62,865 nt of DNA from Microbacterium sp. MYb72 (GTDB lineage: Bacteria; Actinomycetota; Actinomycetes; Actinomycetales; Microbacteriaceae). The notes under the pieces are model-generated. The model made no database searches and was not told the DNA's origin. It worked only from the letters and a program-made list of their open reading frames with translations. Position numbers and translations under genes: made by a program. Below are positions 25,927-34,633 of the stretch, in pieces. The first letter of the stretch is position 1, and each line of letters starts with the position of its first letter. The DNA is taken from NCBI RefSeq assembly GCF_002979415.1, contig NZ_PCOT01000024.1, positions 1 through 62,865 of the forward strand. The letters are read 5' to 3'.

Positions 25927-26889
25927 GTGGCCACGATCGACCCCCGACGTCTGCTCGTCCTGCGCGCCTTCGTGCTCTCGGACTCCGTCACCGCCACGGC
26001 GGCCGCACTGCACCTCACGGCATCCGCCGTCTCCCAGCAGCTCGCCGCGCTCGAACGGGAGGTCGGTCAGCAGCTCATGGTGCGCACGGGACGCAAGCTC
26101 GCGCTGACGCCCGCCGGACGCATCCTCGCCGAGCACGCGGAGGAGATCAACTCCCGCCTCAAGATCGCCGAGGCGGAGCTCGCCGCGCACTCCGGCGGCC
26201 TCCTCGGGCAGCTGCGCATCGGCGCGTTCCCGACCGCGATCAGCTGGGTCGTCGCCCCCGCGATCGTGGAGCTGCGCCGCAACGCCCCTGGCATCGACGT
26301 CAAGGTCGTCGACGCCGAGGCGCACATGAGCCACCGCATGCTCATGCGCGGAGACATCGACGCCACCGTCAGCCTGGAGTACGAGTCCGACCCCGAGCGC
26401 GATTCCCCCGACATCGTGAAGTTCCCGCTCTACATCGAGCGGTTCAAGGCGGCGGTCCCGCACAGCCACCCGCTCGCCTCATCCGACGGCGTGGAGCTGA
26501 CGCAGCTCATCGAGGACGGCTGGATCATGCCCTCTCCCGGAAACCCCTCGCGCACCATGGTGCTGCAGGCGTGCGCGGAGCTGGGGTTCCACCCCACGAT
26601 CACGCACGTGTCTGACGACTACCGCGCCGCGGTCTCGCTCGTCGCCGCCGAGGCGGGGGTGTGCCTGGTGCCGGAGTCCGCACTGTCCGCGCGGGACGCA
26701 GAGTGGGTGACGATCCTTCCCACGCAGGGGATCGCCCCGCTGCGCAAGGTCATCATGACCACACGTCGCGACAACCAGGGGCACCCGGTGGTGCGCGCGG
26801 GCCTCGACGCGATGCGGACCGTGCTCGCCGAGCCCGACTCGGAGATCCACGGTCCGCTCGCGCGTTCCGACACGTTCAGCGTGGAGTGA
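25927..26889 (+). CDS. LysR-family transcriptional regulator
   Basis: The 320-residue protein has an N-terminal winged helix-turn-helix (TATAAALHLTASAVSQQLAAL, about residues 18-40) and a C-terminal periplasmic-binding-like effector domain. The GTG at 25927 has TGGAG 5 bases upstream. It is divergent from the HTH/exporter genes and convergent with the alpha/beta hydrolase at 26876, overlapping its 3' end by 14 bp. LysR proteins commonly control an adjacent divergent unit, but no direct operator is recognised. Confidence 0.9.
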   Translation: MATIDPRRLLVLRAFVLSDSVTATAAALHLTASAVSQQLAALEREVGQQLMVRTGRKLALTPAGRILAEHAEEINSRLKIAEAELAAHSGGLLGQLRIGAFPTAISWVVAPAIVELRRNAPGIDVKVVDAEAHMSHRMLMRGDIDATVSLEYESDPERDSPDIVKFPLYIERFKAAVPHSHPLASSDGVELTQLIEDGWIMPSPGNPSRTMVLQACAELGFHPTITHVSDDYRAAVSLVAAEAGVCLVPESALSARDAEWVTILPTQGIAPLRKVIMTTRRDNQGHPVVRAGLDAMRTVLAEPDSEIHGPLARSDTFSVE

Positions 26890-27724
26890 CCGACCCCGTC
26901 GACGGAGCGTTCTCGCGGAGGAACGCGTCGACGTGCCGGTGGTACTCGACCGGCTTGTCGCGGCGCACGCAGTGGTGCGCCCCGTCGATCACGACGATGT
27001 CGAATCCGGGAGCGACCGCGGTGAGGCGCTCACGGGAGTGCTTGTCGACGATCACGTCGCCGGTCCCGGTGACCAGCAGCGCGGGCACCCCGGTCGGTCC
27101 GACGGTGATCTGGCGGGCCGTGGGGGTCCAGATCCGGCGCTTCTCGTGCACGCGCTGCTCCATGTAGGCGATGTCGACCGCCTTCATGGCCTCGGCGAGG
27201 GGCCGCAGCTCCTCCTCGGGCCAGTGCGGCTTCTGGGCGCGCTGCATCTCGACGAGCTCGTCGACGGTCGCGGTGTCGGCGAAGTCGAACGGGTCCTTCT
27301 CGGTCTGCTCCACGCTGAGCCACGGGTTGGGGCCGGCCTCCGGCACCCACCACGGCGGATCCTCCAGCACCACCCCGGCCACCAGATGAGGCGCGTCGGC
27401 CGCGACGAAGGCGGCGATGCGCGCGCCCATCGAGTGCCCGACGATCAGCGTCCGCCGTCCCGTCTCCTCGAGGATGTCCTCCAGGATGTCGATCGCGTCC
27501 TGCACCATCACGTCGGTCGACGGCACGCCCTCGTGCTCGGGGAGGCGTCCGGGCGAGCGGCCGTGACCCCGCGCATCGGGGGCGACGATGTGGAAGTCGT
27601 CCCCCCAACGGTGCACCGCATCCCCGTAGCAGGCGCCGGACTCGACGGCGCCGTGCAGGATCAGGATGACGGGAGCCTCTTCGGCATCCCGTCCGAACTC
27701 TCGGACGAACAGGTCAGTACCCAC
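26876..27724 (-). CDS. alpha/beta hydrolase
   Basis: The 282-residue soluble protein has the oxyanion strand ILILHGAVESG, a nucleophile elbow GHSMG at residues 96-100 with Ser98, and a late GAHHCVRR with the catalytic His. I chose the GTG at 27724 because GAGGACAC lies just before it; two in-frame ATGs further upstream lack a ribosome-binding site and would overlap the ATPase gene by up to about 130 bp. It is the last gene of the second peptide-type importer operon, overlapping the ATPase by 11 bp, so it may process what that importer brings in. Its 3' end overlaps the convergent LysR gene. Confidence 0.85.
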   Translation of the reverse strand: MGTDLFVREFGRDAEEAPVILILHGAVESGACYGDAVHRWGDDFHIVAPDARGHGRSPGRLPEHEGVPSTDVMVQDAIDILEDILEETGRRTLIVGHSMGARIAAFVAADAPHLVAGVVLEDPPWWVPEAGPNPWLSVEQTEKDPFDFADTATVDELVEMQRAQKPHWPEEELRPLAEAMKAVDIAYMEQRVHEKRRIWTPTARQITVGPTGVPALLVTGTGDVIVDKHSRERLTAVAPGFDIVVIDGAHHCVRRDKPVEYHRHVDAFLRENAPSTGSVTPR

Positions 27725-28634
27725 GTGTCCTCTTTCTGTCTCGTGCCGGGCCGGCTTCTGGCCGAACCACGGCGTCGTGGTCATTCGGTGAGTCATGGTC
27801 ACGATCGTCGCACGTGCGCCCGATCGTGCGCACGGGGGCGTCGTCATGAGTCGGGAGCTCCGCCTCCGGCGTCGCGTCGACGAGGGACTGCGTGTACGGA
27901 TGCTGCGGCGAGCGGAAGATCTCGTCCGACGGCCCCGTCTCGACGATCCGCCCGCGGTTCATGACCGCGACGCGATCGCTGTAGAGGCGGATCACGGCGA
28001 GGTCGTGGCTGACGTGCAGGAACGAGATCCCCTGATCGCGCTGCAGGTCGGCGAGCAGGTTGAGGATCTGCGCGCGCACCGAGACGTCGAGCGCCGAGGT
28101 CGGCTCGTCCGCGATGATCAGGGCGGGCTTGAGCGCGAGCGCCCTGGCGACCGCGACGCGCTGCAGCTGTCCGCCCGAGGCCTCGTGCGGGTAGCGCTCG
28201 AGGTAGTCGGAGCCCAGCCCCACCGAGGCGAGCAGGTCGATCAGCTCCGCCGTCGAGGTCGTCTCGCCGTGCGCGCGGAACACGTTCTCGAGCGTCTGCC
28301 GCACGGTCTGCCGCGGATTCAACGAGGCCAGCGGATCCTGGAACACCATCGCGACGTTGCGCCGCAGGCCGCGGAGGCCCTTCGCGCTGAGCTGCGCGAT
28401 GTCCTGCCCGTCGGTGACGACGGAGCCGGAAGTCGGAGCGATCAGTCCGTTCGCCATCCGCGCCAGGGTCGACTTGCCCGACCCCGACTCGCCCACCAGC
28501 CCCAGCGCCTCGCCGCGGCCGACGTGCAGGGTGACGCCGTCGACCGCGAGCACGGTCTTGCGGTTCCTGGCGAACACGCCGCCCGTGCGGTAGCGCTTGG
28601 TGACGTCCGTCATCACGAGGATCGGTTCGCTCAT
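27714..28634 (-). CDS. ABC transporter ATP-binding protein (DppF-type)
   Basis: The 306-residue ATPase has Walker A GESGSGKS, Q-loop FQDPLASLNP, signature ASGGQLQR and Walker B LIIADEP. The canonical C-terminal SPQHPYTQSLVDATPEA is followed by about 35 residues rich in Asp, Arg and Pro without family similarity, which read through the upstream region of the hydrolase gene. That tail could be a small frameshift extension or simply poorly conserved. The ATG at 28634 overlaps the upstream TGA as ATGA. It completes the importer with the ATPase at 28631-29650. Confidence 0.9.
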   Translation of the reverse strand: MSEPILVMTDVTKRYRTGGVFARNRKTVLAVDGVTLHVGRGEALGLVGESGSGKSTLARMANGLIAPTSGSVVTDGQDIAQLSAKGLRGLRRNVAMVFQDPLASLNPRQTVRQTLENVFRAHGETTSTAELIDLLASVGLGSDYLERYPHEASGGQLQRVAVARALALKPALIIADEPTSALDVSVRAQILNLLADLQRDQGISFLHVSHDLAVIRLYSDRVAVMNRGRIVETGPSDEIFRSPQHPYTQSLVDATPEAELPTHDDAPVRTIGRTCDDRDHDSPNDHDAVVRPEAGPARDRKRTRGY

Positions 28635-29650
28635 CGGGCGGCCTCCTGCAGGTCGGGGAGACGATCGAGGTGGCACGCGGCGCGGTGCAGGCCGTCGGTG
28701 CGCGCGCCCCGCACGGTCGGCGCCGGCAGTTCGGTCTCGCAGCGTCCGTCGAGCCGCGCGGCGAAGGCGCAACGGGGAGCGAAGGCGCACCCGGCCCCTG
28801 CGTCCCGCAGCGACGTGGGGACCCCGGGGATCGCGCGGAGCCGCGCCCGCTCGCCCTCGGCGTCGAGACGCGGGGTCGCGGCCCTGAGCCCCGCGGTGTA
28901 CGGATGGGCCGGCCGTTCGAAGATGTCGCGCAGGGTCCCGTACTCGGCCTCGCGCCCTGCGTAGAGCACGAGCACATCGTCGGCGGCGCTCGCGACGACC
29001 CCGAAGTCGTGGCTGATCAGCAGCATCGCCATGCCGTACTCGTCCTGCAGGCCGCGCAGCAGCGCGAGGATCTGCGCCTGCACGGTGACGTCGAGGGCCG
29101 TGGTCGGCTCGTCGGCGATCAGCAGGGCGGGGCGGTTCACCAGCGCCATCGCGATCACCGCGCGCTGGCGCATGCCGCCGGAGAACTCGTGCGGATAGCG
29201 TCGGGCGCTGTCGGCGGGGTTCGGGATGCCGACGCGGTCCAGCATCTCCACGGCGCGAGCGAGCGCGGCGCGGCGGGAGACGGAGGAGTCGTGGAGCCGC
29301 ACCGCCTGCACGATCTGCGCCCCGATACTGAGGTAGGGGCTCAGCGCCGAGAGCGAGTCCTGGAAGACCATCGCGACGTCGGCTCCGCGGATCCGGCGCA
29401 GCGCCCTCTCATCGGCGGTGAGCATCTCGCGACCCGCGACGCGGATGCTGCCGCGCGCGCTCGCCGCCGGAGGCAGGAGCCGCATGATCGAGCGGCCCGT
29501 GATGGTCTTGCCCGAGCCGGACTCGCCCACCACGGCGAGCGTGCGGCCCTTCTCGACCGAGACAGAGAGGCCGCGGACGACGTCGACGTCGGCGCCGCCC
29601 AGGGCGAAGGAGATGGAGAGGTCGTCGATCTGGAGCACGGGTTCAGGCAC
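28631..29650 (-). CDS. ABC transporter ATP-binding protein (DppD-type)
   Basis: The 339-residue ATPase has Walker A GESGSGKT, signature FSGGMRQR, Walker B LLIADEP and the C-terminal oligopeptide-transporter extension with cysteines ([20 protein letters not shown]). That extension distinguishes it from the shorter ATPases of the first importer. The GTG at 29650 follows GAGGATCC and overlaps the stop of the upstream permease by 8 bp. It acts with the two permeases and the following ATPase. Confidence 0.92.
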   Translation of the reverse strand: MPEPVLQIDDLSISFALGGADVDVVRGLSVSVEKGRTLAVVGESGSGKTITGRSIMRLLPPAASARGSIRVAGREMLTADERALRRIRGADVAMVFQDSLSALSPYLSIGAQIVQAVRLHDSSVSRRAALARAVEMLDRVGIPNPADSARRYPHEFSGGMRQRAVIAMALVNRPALLIADEPTTALDVTVQAQILALLRGLQDEYGMAMLLISHDFGVVASAADDVLVLYAGREAEYGTLRDIFERPAHPYTAGLRAATPRLDAEGERARLRAIPGVPTSLRDAGAGCAFAPRCAFAARLDGRCETELPAPTVRGARTDGLHRAACHLDRLPDLQEAAR

Positions 29651-30629
29651 GGCGGATCCTCGGGTCGAGAAGCGGCATGAGCATGTCGGCGAGGAGGTTG
29701 CCGATGATGATGAGGAAGGCGGAGAACAGGGTGACCCCGACCACCAGGCTGAGATCCGACTCGTTCACCCCCGCGAGCAGGAGGTCGCCGAGGCCGTGCA
29801 GGCTGAACACCTTCTCGGCGATCACCGAGCCGCCCAGCAGCGCGGCGACGTCGAGGGCGAACATCGCCACGATCGGGATCATCACGCCGCGGACGGCGTG
29901 CGCGTTCACACGGCGGGGCGATGCGCCCCGCGCGGTCATCGCGACCAGGTGGTCGGAGGACAGCTCGCCGAGCAGCTGGGTGCGCGTCACCCTGATGTAG
30001 CCGGCCGCCAGGATGATCGACAGCACCATCCACGGGCCGATCAGATGCCAGGCCCACTCCCACGGCGACTCCGAGATCGGGACGAACCCCGAGTAGGGGA
30101 GCGCGTTCAGCATGAACCCGAACACCTGCACCACGAGCAGGCCCACGAGGAACGTCGGCACGGCGAGGCCGAACATCGCGAAGCCGGCGGAGAACCTGTC
30201 GATGAGGCCGCCCTTGCGGATGGCGGATGCCGCGCCGAGGCCGACGCCGACGAGGAGGCAGAGCACCGCGGCGCCGAACGTCAGCGACAGCGTCACGGGA
30301 AGGCGCTCGACGATGAGCGTCGTCACGTCGCTCTGGTTGGGGAACGAGTACCCGAAGCAGGGGGCGGCGCAGTGCACCTGCTGCGAACCGGAGCCGTAGG
30401 TGCGGCCGACGAACAGCCCCTTCACGAACTCGACGTACTGCCAGAGGACTCCCTTGTCGGTCTGCATGTAGGCGCTGACCTTGGCGAGGGTGTCGGCGGG
30501 GCAGGGCTTGCCGCACATGGCGCGAGCGGGGTCGCGCGAGGCGCCGAAGAAGAGGGCGATCGTCACGAAGGCGATCGCGAGGAGCATGAACACCGCGGTG
30601 AACAGGCGGCGGGAGATGTAGCCGATCAT
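29643..30629 (-). CDS. ABC transporter permease (DppB-type)
   Basis: The 328-residue membrane protein has an N-terminal transmembrane helix (RRLFTAVFMLLAIAFVTIAL), a long extracytoplasmic loop of about 75 residues containing three cysteines (CGKPC and CAAPC motifs), and five C-terminal helices with a coupling segment (ARGASPRRVNAHAVRG). The ATG at 30629 overlaps the upstream permease stop as ATGA and follows GAGGACG. In this operon the DppC-type permease precedes the DppB-type one, the reverse of the usual order. The paired Cys motifs in the loop could form disulfides. Confidence 0.9.
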   Translation of the reverse strand: MIGYISRRLFTAVFMLLAIAFVTIALFFGASRDPARAMCGKPCPADTLAKVSAYMQTDKGVLWQYVEFVKGLFVGRTYGSGSQQVHCAAPCFGYSFPNQSDVTTLIVERLPVTLSLTFGAAVLCLLVGVGLGAASAIRKGGLIDRFSAGFAMFGLAVPTFLVGLLVVQVFGFMLNALPYSGFVPISESPWEWAWHLIGPWMVLSIILAAGYIRVTRTQLLGELSSDHLVAMTARGASPRRVNAHAVRGVMIPIVAMFALDVAALLGGSVIAEKVFSLHGLGDLLLAGVNESDLSLVVGVTLFSAFLIIIGNLLADMLMPLLDPRIRRA

Positions 30630-31564
30630 GATGCGTCCTCCGTGCGCACATCGAGGACGTCGCGGAGCGCGTCTCCGGCGAGAGTGGCCCCGAACACGAT
30701 GCAGAACACCACAGCGCCGGGGAAGACCATGTACCAGACGTCGGCGCCGCTGTAGATCCAGGGGAGGGAGTCGGACAGCAGCTTGCCGAGGTCGGGGACG
30801 TCGCCGCGCAGGCCGACGCCGAGGAAGGAGAGACCGGCGACCATGCTGACGTTCGCCGGGAGGGACATCGCGAACAGCACGACGACGAGTCCGAGGAGGT
30901 GGGGGAGCATCTCCCGGCGGATGATCTGCCAGGGCGGCGCACCGGTGGAGCGTGCGGCCTCGACGAACGCGCGCGCGTTCACGGCTCCGGCCTGGGCCCC
31001 GATGATCCGGGCCGGCACCGTCCAGCCGAAGAACGCGAGCACGAACACGAGCACCAGCTCCCGGGGGAACTCCGGGGGGACGATCACCATCACGGCGATC
31101 ACGAACATCAGCCCGGGGAAGCCGAACATGAAGTCGATCACCCGTCCGGCGACCGCGTTGAGCCAGCCGCCGAAGTAGCCCATCGCGGTGCCGAGTGCGG
31201 CCGCGAAGACGATCGAGATGATGCTGGCCGCGAAGGCGATGAACAGCGAGGAGCGGATGCCGTAGACGATCTGCGCGAACAGGTCGATGCCGGTCACCGG
31301 GGCGACGCCGAGCCAGTGCTCGGCGCTCACGCCGCCGAGGGGGCCGAGCGGCCGACCGCCGTTCGGGTCGAGGAGATCCGTGTGGAACGAGTACGGGTCC
31401 TGCCCCTCGAGCGCGACGAGAACCGGCGCGAGCAGCCCGGCGAGGAGCGGGATCGCGAGCATCACGAGTCCGATCACCGCCGAGCGCTTCCGGGTGAAGC
31501 GGCGGAGGACCGACGGGCGTCGGCCCTCCGCGCGCTTCGTGTCGACCAGGGTCATGGTGCTCAC
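30626..31564 (-). CDS. ABC transporter permease (DppC-type)
   Basis: The protein of 312 residues (or 309 from the ATG at 31555) has an N-terminal helix (SAVIGLVMLAIPLLAGLLAPV), a family segment EHWLGVAPVTGIDLFAQIVYG and an EAA loop EAARSTGAPPWQIIRREMLPH. I give the GTG at 31564 because it overlaps the TGA of the binding-protein gene as GTGA, like the other junctions of this operon; the ATG nine bases later is equally possible and neither has a strong ribosome-binding site. It forms the channel with the following DppB-type permease. Confidence 0.88.
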   Translation of the reverse strand: MSTMTLVDTKRAEGRRPSVLRRFTRKRSAVIGLVMLAIPLLAGLLAPVLVALEGQDPYSFHTDLLDPNGGRPLGPLGGVSAEHWLGVAPVTGIDLFAQIVYGIRSSLFIAFAASIISIVFAAALGTAMGYFGGWLNAVAGRVIDFMFGFPGLMFVIAVMVIVPPEFPRELVLVFVLAFFGWTVPARIIGAQAGAVNARAFVEAARSTGAPPWQIIRREMLPHLLGLVVVLFAMSLPANVSMVAGLSFLGVGLRGDVPDLGKLLSDSLPWIYSGADVWYMVFPGAVVFCIVFGATLAGDALRDVLDVRTEDAS

Positions 31565-33264
31565 TCGGAGATGCCGACGACCAGCTCGTTCGCGAACGGC
31601 GGGTAGGCGGGGATGAAGTAGTTCACGATGTTCGATCCGGCGAGAGCCTGGGTGCGCTGCACCAGGATCGGGACGATCGGAGCGTCCTCCATGATCTGCC
31701 TGTCGATCGCGGCCCACATCTCTCCGGCCTTGTCGAGGTCGGGCTCGGAGATCGCGGCGTCGATCGCGGCGTCGACATCGGGGTTCGAGTAGTTCGAGGC
31801 GTTCCCGCCGCCGTTCCCGATCTCGCTGGATGCGAACAGCGGCTGGATCGTGCTCATGCCGCTCGGGAAGTCGGCTCCCCATCCGCTCGTCGTCATGTCG
31901 TAGTCGCCGCCCCCGGAGGAGACGAGCTCGTACCAGGTGTCGGAGTCGAGGCCGTTCAGCTCGACCGTGATCCCGGCCTTCTCGAGGGAGTTCTTGATGC
32001 TGAGGGCCTCCTTCTCCTCGATCGCGCTCACATCGGTCGGGTAGGTGAGGCTCAGCGTGAGATCGGTGACGCCGGCATCCGCCAGGAGCTTCTTGGCCTT
32101 GTCGACGTCGCCCTTGTCGCCGCCGTCGTAGAGGTCGAACTCCTCGTAACCCGGCATGCCGGGCGTCATGATCGTGGAGCTGATCTGCCCGCCGAACTTC
32201 GGTCCTCCGTAGACGCTCTGCACCTCGGCCTTGTTGAGGGCGAAGTTGATCGCCTGGCGGACGCGCACATCCGCCAGCTCGGGGCTCTTCATGTTCAGTG
32301 CGAGGTAGCGGAAGTACCCGGAGGGGCCGTTGGCGAGGCGGTCAGAGATCGAGGGGTCGGACTCGATGCGCTGGAACTGGGACGGCGAGATCAGGGCGTT
32401 GCTGATCGCGTCCTTGTCATCGCCCTTGTCGTCGATGAGGCGCTGCACGATCGTGTCGTTGTTCAGACCCATGTCGACGACGATCTTGTCGGGGCCCGCG
32501 AAGCGCACGTCGTCGGTCTTCTCGTCCCAGTGCGGGTTGCGCTCCAGCACGGCCTGCGAGCCCTTCGAGTACTCGGTGATCATGTACGGGCCGCTGGCGA
32601 CGGGGTGCTCGCCGTAGGTCTCCGGCTCCGTGTCGGCGGCGGCCGGCACCGGCGCGAACGCGGGCATGCTCACGATCCACGGCCAGTTGCCGAACGGGCG
32701 GTTGAGGTGGAACACGATCGTCTGGTCGTCGACGACCTCGATCGAGTCCAGCTCCTCGCCGTCGTAGGGGCCCTCGTAGTCCTCGGCGCCGACGAGCAGG
32801 GTCTTGTGGTAGCCGAGGCCGCCCTGGAACATCGGGGCGAACGACCGCTCGACGCCGTACTTGACGTCCGCGGCGGTGATCGGGGTGCCGTCGGAGAAGA
32901 GGAGATCGTCCTTGAGCGTGAAGGTCCAGGTCTTCCCGCCGTCGTCGGTGGTGCCGGTGTCCGTCGCCAGGTCGGGGGTGAGGATCGTCTCCTTGTCGGG
33001 GAACGTCTGCCACGAGGTGAGTCCGCGGTGGACCCAGCGCAGGCGGCTCGTGGGCACCATCTGCGCGTTCGCGGTCTCCCACGACTCGTTCGCACGACGG
33101 GAGAGGTAGTGCAGGGTGCCGCCGGTGGGGACGGACTCCATCGCCGTCGCCGTGCCGTCGGACGTGGACTCCGTGGGTCCGGAGTTCGCATTGCACCCGG
33201 TCACCACGAGGGCGACGACGAGCGCGAGCCCTCCGAACAGCACTTTCCGAGATCGATTCACCAT
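31561..33264 (-). CDS. peptide-type ABC transporter substrate-binding lipoprotein
   Basis: The 567-residue family 5 solute-binding protein has a signal peptide ending in VTGC with Cys24, so it is a membrane-anchored lipoprotein. It shows the family segments FSDGTPITAADVKYGVER and VRQAINFALNK. The start at 33264 follows AGGAAG 8 bases upstream. It heads the operon binding protein, DppC, DppB, DppD, DppF, hydrolase, all with overlapping junctions. It is only distantly similar to the protein at 6671-8200, so the two importers probably have different ligands. The 278 bp upstream contain TATTCT (complement of 33464-33469) as a possible -10 box and nothing else clear. Confidence 0.92.
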   Translation of the reverse strand: MVNRSRKVLFGGLALVVALVVTGCNANSGPTESTSDGTATAMESVPTGGTLHYLSRRANESWETANAQMVPTSRLRWVHRGLTSWQTFPDKETILTPDLATDTGTTDDGGKTWTFTLKDDLLFSDGTPITAADVKYGVERSFAPMFQGGLGYHKTLLVGAEDYEGPYDGEELDSIEVVDDQTIVFHLNRPFGNWPWIVSMPAFAPVPAAADTEPETYGEHPVASGPYMITEYSKGSQAVLERNPHWDEKTDDVRFAGPDKIVVDMGLNNDTIVQRLIDDKGDDKDAISNALISPSQFQRIESDPSISDRLANGPSGYFRYLALNMKSPELADVRVRQAINFALNKAEVQSVYGGPKFGGQISSTIMTPGMPGYEEFDLYDGGDKGDVDKAKKLLADAGVTDLTLSLTYPTDVSAIEEKEALSIKNSLEKAGITVELNGLDSDTWYELVSSGGGDYDMTTSGWGADFPSGMSTIQPLFASSEIGNGGGNASNYSNPDVDAAIDAAISEPDLDKAGEMWAAIDRQIMEDAPIVPILVQRTQALAGSNIVNYFIPAYPPFANELVVGISE

Positions 33265-33542
33265 TGATCGCGCTTCCTGTGAGGCGGTCCCCCATCGGGT
33301 CGGGGGCGAGAGTGGTCTCTCAGGAATGCAGTCTGTCGGCGCGTCTGCGACGGCGTCCATCGAGCAGTTCTGCACGTGATCTGTAAGAAGAACTTAACGA
33401 TCGCAGGCGTTCGCCGAGATGACTCGAGGCGGGCACGGACAGTGCGACGTGGCTCGGGTCCAAGAATAGTCGATCAGGCCGTTCTTGGCCAGAAGAAGCC
33501 CGCCGGAGTGCGGAGGCGGCCGTGCTGAGACAGACTGGGCGG

Positions 33543-34574
33543 ATGCTGTCCGCTCCGAAGCTCACGTCCGGCGACAGGGTCGCCGTGCTGTCCCCGGCCT
33601 TCGCCGCGCCCGCGGTCGCGCCCGCCCTGCACGAGCAGGCGATGAGCCGTCTCGCGACCCTCACCGGGCTCGTCCCGGTGGAGTATCCGACGACGAGGCT
33701 CCTCGACGCGACGCCCGAGGCGAGGGCCGCCGACGTCAACGCGGCGTTCGCCGACCCGAGCATCCGCGCGATCCTCGCGACGATCGGCGGAGACGATCAG
33801 ATTCTGGTGGTGCCGCACCTCGACGCCGCGCTCGCGACGGCGGATCCGAAGCCGTTCGTCGGATACAGCGACAACACGAACATCCTGAACTGGCTGTGGA
33901 CCCACGGCGTCCGCGGATTCTACGGCGGCTCGACCGCGGTGCACCTCGGCCCCGGTCCCGCCGTCGACGACGTGCACCTGCGTGCGCTGCGCGCCCTGCT
34001 CCTCGACGGCGGGACGCTCGAGATCACCGAGCCGGGGGAGTCGGAGGACGTGGGGCGGCGCTGGGCCGATCCGCGCGCGCTCACCGAGTACGGAGATCGC
34101 GTGCCCACCGAACCGTGGACCTGGGCGGGCCCCGCCGCGCGGGTGGTGGGGCGGACCTGGGGCGGCTGCCTGGAGTCGATCGACGGTCTGGCGTTCCTCG
34201 GGCGTCTGCCGCAGCCGCACGAGCTCGAGGGCGCGATCCTGCTGCTGGAGACGAGCGAGGAGCGCCCGCCGGCCGGCTGGGTGGCGCGCTGGCTGCGCTA
34301 CCTCGGCGAGCTCGGCATCCTCGGCACCGCCGCGGGCGTGGTCATGGCGCGCCCTCCCGTGAGCGACTTCGAGTTCCGGCCGACGCCCGGTGAGGCGAAG
34401 GCGCTGCGCGACGCTCAGCGCGACGTCGTGATCGACGTTGTCGGACGATACAACCCCGATGCCGTCGTCTGCGTCGGCGTCCCGTTCGGCCACACCCGTC
34501 CGCAGTGGATCCTGCCCTACGGCGGGACGATGGTGCTCGACGGCGCCGCGCGGACGATCACTGCGGACTACTGA
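33543..34574 (+). CDS. LD-carboxypeptidase / MccF-like S66 peptidase
   Basis: The 343-residue serine peptidase belongs to family S66. The nucleophile is Ser109 in VGYSDNTNIL, and family segments GGDDQIL and the late Glu/His regions are present. Members either trim murein LD-peptides during cell-wall recycling or, as MccF, cleave microcin C-type toxins. The sequence SxNTxxxN-W-W pattern and length fit the MccF-like branch, but I cannot separate the two roles. CAGACT (33531-33536) lies exactly 6 bases before the ATG at 33543, supporting this start on a leaderless transcript; an upstream in-frame GTG at 33522 has no such support. Confidence 0.85.
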   Translation: MLSAPKLTSGDRVAVLSPAFAAPAVAPALHEQAMSRLATLTGLVPVEYPTTRLLDATPEARAADVNAAFADPSIRAILATIGGDDQILVVPHLDAALATADPKPFVGYSDNTNILNWLWTHGVRGFYGGSTAVHLGPGPAVDDVHLRALRALLLDGGTLEITEPGESEDVGRRWADPRALTEYGDRVPTEPWTWAGPAARVVGRTWGGCLESIDGLAFLGRLPQPHELEGAILLLETSEERPPAGWVARWLRYLGELGILGTAAGVVMARPPVSDFEFRPTPGEAKALRDAQRDVVIDVVGRYNPDAVVCVGVPFGHTRPQWILPYGGTMVLDGAARTITADY

Positions 34575-34585
34575 GACGGACGACG

Positions 34586-34618
34586 GAGGGCGGCGCACCC
34601 GTGCGGTGCGCCGCCCTC
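34586..34618. terminator. hairpin terminator between convergent genes
   Basis: A perfect 13-bp stem GAGGGCGGCGCAC / GTGCGCCGCCCTC closes a 7-base loop. It lies between the stops of the LD-carboxypeptidase and the MHS-type transporter and is followed on the plus strand by TCTTCG; it can serve both strands. Confidence 0.75.
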
Positions 34619-34633
34619 TCTTCGCCCCCCTGC

